From MGBC163016 sp910588905 (GTDB taxonomy: Bacteria; Actinomycetota; Coriobacteriia; Coriobacteriales; Eggerthellaceae), in assembly GCA_948616985.1 (NCBI GenBank), contig CAPGDO010000008.1:30291-94290 (forward strand): 64,000 nucleotides of DNA. Direction: 5' to 3'. The position numbers were made by a program, and so were the translations under genes. The notes below the pieces were generated by a model. The model had not been told where the DNA came from. It worked only from the letters and a program-made list of their open reading frames with translations, and made no database searches. Position 1 is the stretch's first letter; the number at the start of each line of letters is the position of its first letter. Positions 32,719 to 41,155 of this stretch are shown here, piece after piece.

Positions 32719-34509
32719 CTACAGCGTGATCTGCTGGATGCAGACATCATTGCGCAGCTGCTTCGCATGGGCCGCATCCAACTGGCCCGCAGCCCGCATC
32801 TCCTTGATGAACTCCAGTTCCCGTGCCAGAGCCTGAGCCTGAACGCTCTCCACAGCATCATAGATGGCCTGCAACGCACGGAAGTGAGCGCTGAGCGTTG
32901 GAAGGGCGCTCTCTCCGTCACCTTCATCCTCAGCTAATCCAGCAAGCTCTTCGGCTATCTCATCTACGCGCCCATAGAGAGCCTCGCAGGTCCGTACTAC
33001 CTCCTGCGCCTGTTCTGCGCGCTTCTTCGTAGCATGGGGTGCAAGCTCCTTCAATTGATCGGCGTAGCGCTTCATCACGATGGCTGTGGCCGGCTCATCC
33101 ACCTTTCCGTCATCCAGGGCGAAGCGATCCTCCTCGCCTTCGCCTTGCACCTGCCCCGTGAAGTGAGCATCCTCTTCGATGGAGCGGATGACCTGTTCGA
33201 TCAGATCCATCTCAGCATCCACCCGCTGGCGTGCCCGGCGCACCTCAGCCTTATGGGGCACGAGGGCAGGAACGGCGAAATTAGCCAACAGGAGCGTGCA
33301 GAGGATGACACCGGATGCCACAGAGACGAGCACCTCGCGCACGGGAAAGCCATCCGCAGTGGGGAGCGCCGCAGGGATGGTGAGCATGAGCGAGAGCGTG
33401 ATGCCGCCTTTGGGTCCAGCGAATGCCATAGCAAGGGTGCTCCGCAGATTCCCACGCGTGAAGAGGTGGCGCACCCTCACGCCAGAGAGCCGCTCATGAA
33501 CGGCATCCATACCGAGGATCCAAAGGAAGCGGACCACCTCCAGCACGATAGTCAGCAGCGCCACGACCCCCAGGATGCTGAGCGCATCCCCTAAGCCGCC
33601 CTCGGCCACCGGACGCAGGATGCGCGGCAGCTGCATCCCCAGGATGACGAAGATGACTCCGTTCAGCACGAAGCTCACAACATCCCATACGCCGCGGGAC
33701 TGTAGCTTCTGCTTCGCCGTTTGGGCGCTATGGCGGTGCGGGAGCAGCGACATGATCAGCCCGGCTGTGACCACTGCGATGACGGCACCGATATGCAGCT
33801 GCTTCGCCACTAGATAGATGACGAAGGGCAGCAGCAACTCTAGGGTGACGTGCAGCGTGGGCGTATCAACACCCCACCGACGGATGAGCTGGAGCAGCCC
33901 CCAAGCCACGAAGCCCAGAAGACCACCGCCTAGAAGGCCGCCGAACAGGTCGAACACGAACTCCTCGCCCGCGTGGAAGAGGGAGAGCACGCCTGAGACC
34001 GCAACCCCCAGCGCACACTGAAAGACCACCGTACCGGTGACATCGTTGAAGAACGCCTCGCCTGTGAGCAGCGCTGTGTGGCGCTTGCCGAACCGGAAAT
34101 CCTTCGACAGCTCGGTGACCGCCACGGCATCCGTAGAGCCCATGGCAGCGCCAAAGGCAAGGGCGGCGGCCAAGGGGACCGTTGGCAGCAAGGCATGCAA
34201 GGTGAAGCCCACCGATGCGATGATGGCGAACACGAGCCCCACGGCCAAAGAGGCGATACCCCAGCGGTTCGCCCAGAGCGCCCCCGAATCCGCGTGGCGG
34301 GACTCATTGAAATGCAGCGGAGCGATGAACAAGATGAGCAGGAGCTCTGGGTCTATTCCGCTTTCCAGCGGCGTATGGATGGCGAAGGCGATGAGGGCGC
34401 CGGCGGCTATCTGCACGAGCGGCAACGACAAACGCGGAAGCACCTTCTCCAGGATACTGGAGGCCACCACAGCTGTGAGCAGCAGCAAGATCAGCTCGAG
34501 CGTTTGCAC
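32719..34509 (-). CDS. CPA1-type Na+/H+ antiporter (NhaP-like)
   Basis: The 596-residue protein has about 12 membrane helices over residues 1-410, with the segments FNDVTGTVVF (the ND pair of the CPA1 transport site) and AFAGPKGGITLSLML. A cytosolic C-terminal tail of about 180 residues is helical and acidic and may sense pH or ions. Start is GTG at 34509 with GGTGGGGATAGG upstream. It probably exchanges Na+ or K+ for protons to control internal pH. It is monocistronic. Confidence 0.9.
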   Translation of the reverse strand: MQTLELILLLLTAVVASSILEKVLPRLSLPLVQIAAGALIAFAIHTPLESGIDPELLLILFIAPLHFNESRHADSGALWANRWGIASLAVGLVFAIIASVGFTLHALLPTVPLAAALAFGAAMGSTDAVAVTELSKDFRFGKRHTALLTGEAFFNDVTGTVVFQCALGVAVSGVLSLFHAGEEFVFDLFGGLLGGGLLGFVAWGLLQLIRRWGVDTPTLHVTLELLLPFVIYLVAKQLHIGAVIAVVTAGLIMSLLPHRHSAQTAKQKLQSRGVWDVVSFVLNGVIFVILGMQLPRILRPVAEGGLGDALSILGVVALLTIVLEVVRFLWILGMDAVHERLSGVRVRHLFTRGNLRSTLAMAFAGPKGGITLSLMLTIPAALPTADGFPVREVLVSVASGVILCTLLLANFAVPALVPHKAEVRRARQRVDAEMDLIEQVIRSIEEDAHFTGQVQGEGEEDRFALDDGKVDEPATAIVMKRYADQLKELAPHATKKRAEQAQEVVRTCEALYGRVDEIAEELAGLAEDEGDGESALPTLSAHFRALQAIYDAVESVQAQALARELEFIKEMRAAGQLDAAHAKQLRNDVCIQQITL

Positions 34510-34708
34510 CCTATCCCCACCTTCGCGCGACGTATCATCCTAAAGCCCGCAACCATACCATAAGCATGCAGCAGTCCCGGATGCAAGAATGATCGAAGGA
34601 GCCTTTGAGCCTGCTTGACCGCGTTCCTTGAAGGGGTGCCTTCATGACCGTATATCAACCGAAGGCATCTCCTTGTGATGACGGAAGCGGCGGGTGTATC
34701 ATAGGGCC

Positions 34709-35164
34709 ATGTTCCGTGTACGGGCGAAATACCTCCTTCTGATAGCAGCAGCGGTCTGGTTCTTGGCCGGTATCAACATCGCACGATTGGGTGTTTCCGC
34801 CTGCGCAGAAGGAAGCACGCCCCTCTGGTTGCTCATCCTGGGGATCCCTGCCGTATTCCTGGCGTTCCATGCCATGTTCAGCAAGCTGGTAGGCAAGCAC
34901 GCTGATCGCATCCGCAGCTACGGAGAAGACAAGATGCACATCCTGCGCTTCTTCGACGTGAAGGGGTACATCATCATGGCCATCATGATGGGCGGCGGCA
35001 TCTCCCTTCGGGCTTTCGGCATCGTCCCCACCTGGTTCGTAGCATTCTTCTACACAGGGCTCGGGGTTGCCTTGGCATTGGCAGGCATCGGCTTCTTGGT
35101 GCATTACACGCATCGCGGCGGTCAGATCGTCTGCCCCGTTACGAAGAAGACGCGCTTGGCCTGA
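34709..35164 (+). CDS. Four-helix membrane protein of unknown function
   Basis: The 151-residue protein has membrane helices at about 8-26, 37-57, 87-104 and 110-130 and a basic C-terminus. Four segments including GEDKMHILRFFDVKGYIIM and MGGGISLR look conserved-like, but no family name is recognised with confidence. It lies 40 bases upstream of ccdA on the same strand and may belong to that thiol-relay operon. The ATG at 34709 has only a weak AGGG site. Confidence 0.6.
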   Translation: MFRVRAKYLLLIAAAVWFLAGINIARLGVSACAEGSTPLWLLILGIPAVFLAFHAMFSKLVGKHADRIRSYGEDKMHILRFFDVKGYIIMAIMMGGGISLRAFGIVPTWFVAFFYTGLGVALALAGIGFLVHYTHRGGQIVCPVTKKTRLA

Positions 35165-35204
35165 CCAGGCTGTCTCACCCAGCATCTCGAACGGCGGTGG
35201 TGCC

Positions 35205-35867
35205 ATGGAGTATTTGATCTCTTTCTTGGAAGGTGTGATCACCTTCGTCTCCCCCTGCCTGCTGCCCATGATCCCCATCTATGTGACCTACTTCGCCGCT
35301 GGCGAGGAGCAGAGCACGAGGACCATCCTGAAGAATGCGCTCGGGTTCGTGCTGGGCTTCACCGTGGTCTTCGTGAGCATGGGTGCACTGGCAGGAACGG
35401 TCGGGTCATTCTTCCTGCACTACCGCACTGCACTGAACATCGTCTGCGGAGCTTTCGTGATCCTGTTCGGACTGTACTTCCTTGGGTTCCTGAAGCTGGA
35501 CATCTTCAAGGGCGTGAGCTCATCCCTCACGGAAAGAACGCTTGGCTTCCCCTCAGCCGTCCTCTTCGGCATCGTCTTCTCCATCGGCTGGACGCCCTGC
35601 GTGGGAGCGTTCTTGGGCTCTGCGCTCATGCTGGCATCCCAACAGGGCTCAGCGGTCACGGGCACGCTCATGCTGCTTTGCTATTCAATAGGGCTCGGTG
35701 TTCCCTTCGTAGCCAGCGCACTGCTCATAGACAAGCTCAAAGGCGCATTCGATGCCATCAAGCGCCACTATGACCTCATCACCAAGATCTGCGGATGGCT
35801 CTTGGTTGCTGTGGGCCTCCTCATGGCAACGGGGCTCTTAGGGAACCTGCTCAGTCTCTTGAGCTGA
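35205..35867 (+). CDS. ccdA: CcdA-type cytochrome c biogenesis/thiol transfer membrane protein
   Basis: The 220-residue protein has six membrane helices. The two Cys that carry electrons are present: one in VSPCLLPMIP near the N-terminus and one in GWTPCVGAF near the middle. CcdA passes reducing power from cytosolic thioredoxin to extracytoplasmic thioredoxin-like proteins. The TlpA-like gene 21 bases downstream is its expected partner. The ATG at 35205 was chosen because conserved sequence begins there. No cytochrome c genes are visible, so the pair may serve general external disulfide reduction. Confidence 0.93.
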   Translation: MEYLISFLEGVITFVSPCLLPMIPIYVTYFAAGEEQSTRTILKNALGFVLGFTVVFVSMGALAGTVGSFFLHYRTALNIVCGAFVILFGLYFLGFLKLDIFKGVSSSLTERTLGFPSAVLFGIVFSIGWTPCVGAFLGSALMLASQQGSAVTGTLMLLCYSIGLGVPFVASALLIDKLKGAFDAIKRHYDLITKICGWLLVAVGLLMATGLLGNLLSLLS

Positions 35868-35888
35868 TCGAAGGAAGGGAAGCGCATC

Positions 35889-36515
35889 ATGAAAGAGAAG
35901 AAGGCGAAGGGCACAGCCTCGAAGACGGCATCCAAACGCGGGCTCATCATCGGCGCAGTGGCGCTGGTGGCGGTCATTGCCGGAGCAGCTATCGCCTATA
36001 ACGCCTTGGCGCCAGCCGCTTCCTCCGAAACGGGTCAACTGGCATCGAAGGGGAGCACTACCGGTTCATCCGAAGACGCACAGACGGATGGCGAAGAGCG
36101 CGATATGGCACCGGACTTCACTATGGTCGCTGCTGACGGAGAGACCGTATCCTTCAGCCAGCTCCGCGGAAAGCCTGTCGTGCTGAATTTCTGGGCCAGC
36201 ACCTGCGGCCCCTGCCAGCAGGAGATGCCTGGGTTCCAAAGCGCTTTCGACGAATATGGGAGCCAGGTGCAATTCGCCATGGTAGATGTCGTAGGATTCA
36301 ATGGAGAGACAGAGGACCGTGCGAAGCGCTTCATCGCTGAGCAGGAATACACCTTCCCGATATTCTTCGACCGCGAAGGGAATGCGTCTATCGAATACGG
36401 CCTGACGTCCATCCCGCGAACCTTCTTCATAGATGCCGAAGGCTACGTGATAGCCATGGGATCGGGCATGCTGGATGAATCCGCCCTCCAACGCGGAACA
36501 GCCATGTTGCTTTAG
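35889..36515 (+). CDS. Membrane-anchored TlpA/ResA-like thioredoxin
   Basis: A single N-terminal anchor (about 18-40) is followed by a Ser/Thr-rich linker and a thioredoxin-like domain with active site WASTCGPC (C106, C109), APDFTMV at its start, and cis-proline in TSIPRTFFID. TlpA/ResA proteins reduce disulfides on the outer face of the membrane. It sits directly after ccdA with a GGAAGGGAAGCG site, forming a classical pair. Confidence 0.92.
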   Translation: MKEKKAKGTASKTASKRGLIIGAVALVAVIAGAAIAYNALAPAASSETGQLASKGSTTGSSEDAQTDGEERDMAPDFTMVAADGETVSFSQLRGKPVVLNFWASTCGPCQQEMPGFQSAFDEYGSQVQFAMVDVVGFNGETEDRAKRFIAEQEYTFPIFFDREGNASIEYGLTSIPRTFFIDAEGYVIAMGSGMLDESALQRGTAMLL

Positions 36516-36535
36516 AGGAGCTGCACGGCTTTCCG

Positions 36536-36733
36536 TTATAACAATCCGTGTCGTTGGAACATGCCAGCCAATGTTTGCAGGGTGAGCTTCCTGGCCATGA
36601 GCTGCTGGTAGGTAGCCGACCTCACACGGTCTTTGGCGCGCAGGTCTTCCATGGTCTCAGCCACAACAGCCTGCTCGCTCTGCAAGTCAGCCAAGACCGC
36701 TTCGAAACGCTCGAGTCGCTCTTCGTCTTGCAT
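36536..36733 (-). CDS. Small hypothetical helical protein (65 aa)
   Basis: The short protein is charged and predicted to be a helical coiled coil (RLERFEAVLADLQSEQ and similar). The ATG at 36733 has the near-perfect site AAGGAGGTGCC, which supports translation from there and not from the longer in-frame ORF upstream. No family is recognised. It converges on the TlpA-like gene and diverges from the toxin-antitoxin operon. Confidence 0.6.
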   Translation of the reverse strand: MQDEERLERFEAVLADLQSEQAVVAETMEDLRAKDRVRSATYQQLMARKLTLQTLAGMFQRHGLL

Positions 36734-36824
36734 GGCACCTCCTTGATAGACCCGGGCGTAAGCCGGTAGCCCTTGAGAACGATCCAAGCCAACCCGTGAT
36801 CGTCCTTTTGGGCTCATCCCTCGC

Positions 36825-36848
36825 ATACATGCAATATGCATGTATAAT
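36825..36848 (+). promoter_or_regulatory. Promoter/operator of the second VapBC module
   Basis: ATACATGCA (36825-36833) and TGCATGTAT (36837-36845) form a perfect inverted repeat with a three-base spacer, and its right arm overlaps a consensus TATAAT -10 box at 36843-36848. The antitoxin start is 37 bases downstream. Autorepression by the antitoxin is the likely use. Confidence 0.7.
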
Positions 36849-36884
36849 GCAATCAACTGATCGGGCATTATATCAGGAGGGATC

Positions 36885-37214
36885 ATGCCTGCTCTACAAG
36901 TCAGAGATTTCCCTCAAGAGCTCTACGAGGAGCTTCGCTCCTATGCTGCAGCGCATCATCGGAGCATGGCACAGCAAACCGTTGCTGCTGTTGATGCGAT
37001 GATCCATGGCACCGAGGAGCTTCCCGCCGCACCCCTGACGAACAGCAGTGCTCGTTTAGAGAAGCGCGATCAGATACTGCAACGAGCAGCTCAGCGGCGC
37101 CGATCAAGGTGGCAAGACCTTCCTCTGCCTGTAGAGATGATCGGCGCAGTTCGCGCTGAGCGAGACGACGATCTCGACCGGATCGCTCAAGAATACCTGG
37201 TGCCAGCACGATGA
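36885..37214 (+). CDS. Ribbon-helix-helix antitoxin (FitA-like)
   Basis: The 109-residue protein begins with a typical FitA RHH pattern (LQVRDFPQELYEELRSYAAA, then HHRSMAQQTVAAVDAMI) and has a C-terminal tail rich in Arg and Glu for toxin binding. The ATG at 36885 has an AGGAGGGATC site. The stop overlaps the toxin start (ATGA), and an operator-like palindrome lies upstream. Confidence 0.85.
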   Translation: MPALQVRDFPQELYEELRSYAAAHHRSMAQQTVAAVDAMIHGTEELPAAPLTNSSARLEKRDQILQRAAQRRRSRWQDLPLPVEMIGAVRAERDDDLDRIAQEYLVPAR

Positions 37215-37618
37215 TCGTCATGGATGCGAGCGCCTCACTGGCCATTGCCATGGGGATCGATGCTGGAAATGCTCTGGAGATGCTGCACAATGAAGATGAG
37301 GCCATCCTTGCCCCGTCGCTGATCAAGGCAGAAGTGGCCCATGCTTTGACCAAGTACGTCCGCGGAGGCTATATGGATGCAGAAGAGGCCGTCAACTGTG
37401 GCCGCGATGCCCTGATGCTCGTAGACGAATTCGTGGACGATGACGCGCTTTGGGTCGAAGCTGTCACTGAATCATTGCGCTTGGACCATTCTTCTTACGA
37501 TCTGTTCTACTTTGTCTTAGCCCGACGAGAATATGCAACGCTCTTCACCCTTGACCGCAAGCTCCAAAGGCTTTGCGAGAAGAACGGGGTCAATTGCATC
37601 GGCATCCTCGAGCTCTGA
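37211..37618 (+). CDS. vapC: PIN-domain toxin VapC
   Basis: The 135-residue protein has the PIN acidic residues: D5 in IVMDASASLAI, E in LIKAEVAHAL, D in SSYDLFYFVLA and D in FTLDRKL. It should be an RNase neutralised by the RHH antitoxin encoded before it. The overlap of start and stop keeps the two in balance. The following 200 bases (37619-37816) carry no gene; an AGATCT-centred dyad near 37767 may be the MerR regulator's site. Confidence 0.9.
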   Translation: MIVMDASASLAIAMGIDAGNALEMLHNEDEAILAPSLIKAEVAHALTKYVRGGYMDAEEAVNCGRDALMLVDEFVDDDALWVEAVTESLRLDHSSYDLFYFVLARREYATLFTLDRKLQRLCEKNGVNCIGILEL

Positions 37619-37816
37619 TGCACGAAGGGAGACCGTGTTCGGTTTTCTGGCAGGTGATCTCCTTGCCGCTAAAGAGGCGTTACGCGAAGAGCGTGAGTTC
37701 AGGAACGCTCCCGGATCACGCGCAACCCTCCCCCGCCATCATTCTTTCGCAATATCAGGCTTAGATCTAGCTTCAAGTCAAGGTATCCTTTCCCCAAGCA
37801 GAAGAAGGAGGCGCTC

Positions 37817-38260
37817 ATGGGATACAGCATCGGCGAAGTGGCGAAAGCAACGGGAATGCCCGCCTCAACGCTTCGCTACTACGACAAAGAAGGGCTCCTC
37901 CCTTCCTTAGAGCGCAAGGGAGGCAGGCGCATCTTCGACGAAGAGAGCATCCGCGCGCTGCATGTCATCGAATGCCTTAAGAAGTCAGGGCTGGAGATCC
38001 GAGAGATCCGCCAGTTCATGGCGCTGACCACCCAAGGCAGCGAAACCTATGCTGTCCGCAAGGAGCTCATGGAAGAGCAGCGCTGCAAGACCCTTGAGCA
38101 GATCGAAGAGCTTCAAAGGACCCTCGCATTGCTCGAATACAAATGCTGGTATTACAACGAAGCCCTGAGACGCGGAGATGAGGATTTCGCTCAAGACGCC
38201 CCCACGAACCTCCCCGAAGAAGCCAAGGAACTCTACCGAAAGGCCTTTCCCCAGGACTAG
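37817..38260 (+). CDS. MerR-family transcriptional regulator
   Basis: The 147-residue protein starts with the MerR winged helix-turn-helix (YSIGEVAKATGMPASTLRYYDKEGLLP) and continues with a coiled-coil helix (about 80-120). The C-terminus has one Cys (in YKCWYYNEAL) and no metal-binding CxxxC, so it is not a metal sensor of the CueR type; the layout resembles AdhR/NmlR-like stress regulators. The start has an AAGGAGG site. No partner gene can be assigned. Confidence 0.88.
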   Translation: MGYSIGEVAKATGMPASTLRYYDKEGLLPSLERKGGRRIFDEESIRALHVIECLKKSGLEIREIRQFMALTTQGSETYAVRKELMEEQRCKTLEQIEELQRTLALLEYKCWYYNEALRRGDEDFAQDAPTNLPEEAKELYRKAFPQD

Positions 38261-38323
38261 CTTGGGCAGGACCTAAGGGAAACGGTCCCCTCACAGATAC
38301 GCAAGCCCGCTCATGCCCATGGG

Positions 38324-38329
38324 TATAAT
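38324..38329 (+). promoter_or_regulatory. Probable -10 box of the TPM-pspA operon
   Basis: GGGTATAAT ends 50 bases before the start of the Gly-rich protein gene. No good -35 box lies at 17 bp, so an extended or activator-dependent promoter is possible. Confidence 0.4.
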
Positions 38330-38378
38330 CATCGGCAAGCAAAGCAAGGCCTACCCCTTAGAGGAAGGATCGTAAGCC

Positions 38379-39599
38379 ATGGGACGTTCAGGTGGAGGCG
38401 GTGGTGGCTTCGGCGGAGGATTCGGTGGCGGATTCTCAGGCGGTGGTGGCATCGGTGGCGGATTCTCTGGCGGTAGCGGCGGATTCTCCCGCGGCGGCTT
38501 TGGCGGATTCGGCGGTGGACGCTCTGGTGGCCCTCTCTCTGGCGGTGGCTACTCCGGTGGAGGCGGCGGTTTCCTCGGCGGCTTCCTGCTCGGGAATCTC
38601 CTGGGCGGCTCCCGCGGTGGCGGGAGCTATCCCCCACCCCAACAAGATCCCTACCAGCCAGGCCCAGAGCGGCCCGATCCTGGCCCCTCTTCACCTCAGC
38701 GGGGCCCCTCCGGTCGCCTCACCGCCATCATCGTCTTCGTCTGCGCCATGATCTTGGTAGGCCTCCTTGCAGCTCTCATGGGCGGTGACCCAGGCGCGAA
38801 CACCAAGACGTCCTCAACGGTGGAGCGAGAGGCGCTTCCCTTAGGCGTGGTGGAAGACACAGGGTATTTCCAGGATGACAGCGGGGACTGGATAGAGAAC
38901 CCGAAGAAGCTGGATCAGGCCATGAAGCAATTCTGTCTGGATACCGGCGTGGCACCCTACCTCATCATCTTCCCTAACGGCCAAATGACCTCCCAGGCTG
39001 AGCTCACCCAACAGGCCACGGCCTATTATGAGAGCCACTACGATGACGGCACGCATTTCGTGCTGGCCTTCTGCGACAACGGCCAAGGGCGCTTCAATGC
39101 CGGGTATTACGTAGGAGCTCAAGCGAAATCTGTCATGGATGCCGAGGCTCTGAGCATCTTCGCCGAATACCTCTCCATCAATTACGATGACTGGGATCTG
39201 AGCGAAACGGAGATCTTCGCCAATACCTACACGGAGACCGCCCAGCGCATCATGACCACGGACGCTGACCGCATGAGGCCAGCCTATATCACCGGAGCTG
39301 TGGTGATCGGCGTCGTCATCCTTGCCATCATCATCGCAGTGGTCCTCAAGCGCCGCAGGGACGCCAAAGAACGCGATCGGATCCGCCAGCAGGAGATCCT
39401 GAGTACTCCCCTGGAGAAGTTCGGGGATGAATCCGTAGAGGATCTGGCAAAGCAGTATGAGCAGTCGCGGGAAACCATGGAAAAGGGAGAAGCGGCTGCA
39501 TCGGAGGCAGCTGCGCCTACCAGCTTCGAGAAGTTCGGGGACGATAGCCTCGAAGAGCTCGAACGCAAGTACAACGGTGACGAATCGGATAAGGCTTGA
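38379..39599 (+). CDS. Gly-rich membrane protein with TPM-like external domain
   Basis: The 406-residue protein opens with about 85 residues of Gly-rich low complexity, then a Pro-rich linker, a membrane helix (about 112-134), a TPM-like domain (about 150-300), a second membrane helix (about 308-329) and a charged cytosolic tail. The tail contains a duplicated motif, LEKFGDESVEDLAKQY and FEKFGDDSLEELERKY. The Gly-rich part is N-terminal, whereas TPM proteins usually carry it at the C-terminus. It is followed by pspA, as in the B. subtilis pspA-ydjGHI group, which suggests an envelope stress role. Confidence 0.7.
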   Translation: MGRSGGGGGGFGGGFGGGFSGGGGIGGGFSGGSGGFSRGGFGGFGGGRSGGPLSGGGYSGGGGGFLGGFLLGNLLGGSRGGGSYPPPQQDPYQPGPERPDPGPSSPQRGPSGRLTAIIVFVCAMILVGLLAALMGGDPGANTKTSSTVEREALPLGVVEDTGYFQDDSGDWIENPKKLDQAMKQFCLDTGVAPYLIIFPNGQMTSQAELTQQATAYYESHYDDGTHFVLAFCDNGQGRFNAGYYVGAQAKSVMDAEALSIFAEYLSINYDDWDLSETEIFANTYTETAQRIMTTDADRMRPAYITGAVVIGVVILAIIIAVVLKRRRDAKERDRIRQQEILSTPLEKFGDESVEDLAKQYEQSRETMEKGEAAASEAAAPTSFEKFGDDSLEELERKYNGDESDKA

Positions 39600-39702
39600 C
39601 CTTGGTCAGAGGGAACCTCATCCGGTTGCAGCACAATAGAACGCACGGTACGTGCAAGCCGAAACGCGCGAGAGGCGCGGACGAGAAGACAAGGAGAAGC
39701 TG

Positions 39703-40389
39703 ATGGCAGGAATACTCGACCGCTTCGCCACCATCATCAAGGCGAACATCAATGATCTGTTGGACAAGGCGGAAGACCCCTCGAAGATGATCGAGCAGTA
39801 CATGCGTGATCTGACCGAGAGCCTGGCTGAGGTCAAAGAGGCAACCGCCGGGGTCATGGCCGAAGAGGCCCGCTGCAAGCGCCTGGTGGATGACAACACC
39901 AAGGAGATAGATAAGTACGAAGAGCTGGCACGCAAGGCCCTGGCTGCTGGCAACGAAGAGGACGCCCGCGTATTCCTGAAGAAGAAACAGGAGCTAGAGG
40001 GCAAGCAGGAGGGACTGCAAGTGGCCTATGCCGCCGCCACTGAGAACGCCTCCAAGATGCGCCAGATGCATGACAAGCTGGTAAGCGACATCGAGACCTT
40101 GCAGGAGCGCAAAGAGGTCATCAAGGCCAAGGCTGCCGTAGCGAAGACCCAGGACAAGGTCAACAAGATGACCTCCGGGGGAGATAAGGCCGAAGGAGCC
40201 ATGAGTGCCTTCGAGCGCATGGAGGCGAAGACCGATGCCATGCTGGATAAGGCCAACGCCATGAGCCAGCTGAACGAGAAGCCCAAGAGCGAAACGGAAG
40301 AGCTGGAGAAGAAGTATGAATCCATGGGTGTTGATGCCAGCGTAGAGGATGACCTGGCCCGCCTCAAGGCTGAGATGGGCATGCAGTAG
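39703..40389 (+). CDS. pspA: PspA/IM30/Vipp1-family membrane-stress protein
   Basis: The 228-residue protein is almost entirely coiled coil and has the family's N-terminal amphipathic helix (ILDRFATIIKANIND) and DPSKMIEQYMRDL segment. PspA proteins form rings or rods on stressed membranes and preserve the proton gradient. The ATG at 39703 has an AAGGAGAAGCTG site. The C-terminus contains LEKKYES, resembling the motif duplicated in the preceding membrane protein, which may be a docking signal. Confidence 0.92.
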   Translation: MAGILDRFATIIKANINDLLDKAEDPSKMIEQYMRDLTESLAEVKEATAGVMAEEARCKRLVDDNTKEIDKYEELARKALAAGNEEDARVFLKKKQELEGKQEGLQVAYAAATENASKMRQMHDKLVSDIETLQERKEVIKAKAAVAKTQDKVNKMTSGGDKAEGAMSAFERMEAKTDAMLDKANAMSQLNEKPKSETEELEKKYESMGVDASVEDDLARLKAEMGMQ

Positions 40390-40430
40390 CCCGTTCTTCA
40401 CGACTCAGTTCAGCCCATCAAGATAGCTTC

Positions 40431-40466
40431 CTGAGGGTGTGCCCTGAAAGAGGAGCGCACCCTCAG
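40431..40466 (+). terminator. Hairpin after pspA
   Basis: CTGAGGGTG (40431-40439) pairs with CACCCTCAG (40458-40466). No T-run follows, so it may attenuate or process the transcript and not stop it fully. Confidence 0.5.
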
Positions 40467-40491
40467 AAGAGTTCAGATATCATCATCTTCC

Positions 40492-41104
40492 ATGAACCCA
40501 GAACGAGCAGATGCGAAGCGTTCCCTCAGACGGGAGCTGCGGTTGCGGCGTGACGATCTTTCAGCCGCAGAGCGCTCCTGGGCCGACGCCCAAATCGAGC
40601 ACCTTGTGAAGGGCCTTCCCCAATTCACCCAAGCTGGCACTCTCTTCACCTATCTGTCCATAGGCAGCGAGGTAGACACACGGGCCTTGATCCAAAGGGC
40701 TTGGAGCCTGGGCAAGGAGGTAGCCATTCCTCGCTGCACGGGCCCCCTGTCGCATGGAGTGGTTTCGGATAGAGGACTTCCACGGGCTTGAACAGTGCTC
40801 CCTCGGCACCTTGGAGCCTCCCCTCGATCCTGAGCGCAAGCTCAGCTTCCCTGACGCAAATGCCTTGGCTATCGTGCCAGGACTCGCCTTCGACGCGCAG
40901 GGGTTCCGCCTCGGTTATGGAGGTGGGTTCTATGACGCGTTCCTGGAGAGCTTCCCCGGAACATCTATCGGCCTTTGCTATGACTGCCAACGAGTCCAGA
41001 GCCTTGAGGCCTTAGGCGCCCGTGACCCTCATGACCTTCCGGTGGATCAGGTCATCTGCGCAGCCAAGGATGCGCAGAGCGCTACGCACCCTGCGTCTTG
41101 CTGA
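40492..41104 (+). pseudogene. 5-formyltetrahydrofolate cyclo-ligase, frameshifted
   Basis: Two reading frames together encode a whole cyclo-ligase: the first (from 40492) gives KRSLRRELRLRRDDLSAAER through VAIPRCTGP, the second continues MEWFRIEDF through GYGGGFYDAFL, the ATP/folate-binding signature. They join at the CCCCC run 40743-40747, where removing one C restores a single frame. As written, the product would be truncated after about 99 residues. The enzyme salvages 5-formyl-THF and would fit the other folate genes here. It may be a true mutation, phase variation at the C-run or a sequencing error. Confidence 0.75.
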
Positions 41105-41155
41105 AGAGGGCCCTGAAGGATGCGGGCATCCGGTTCAGATACCCGCCTACCTCAT

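Noticed and set aside
38392..38751. Overlapping frame in the Gly-rich region giving an Ala/Ser/Val-rich protein
   Set aside because: It is an alternate reading of a low-complexity GGN-rich coding segment; the frame starting at 38379 carries the membrane helices and TPM-like domain.
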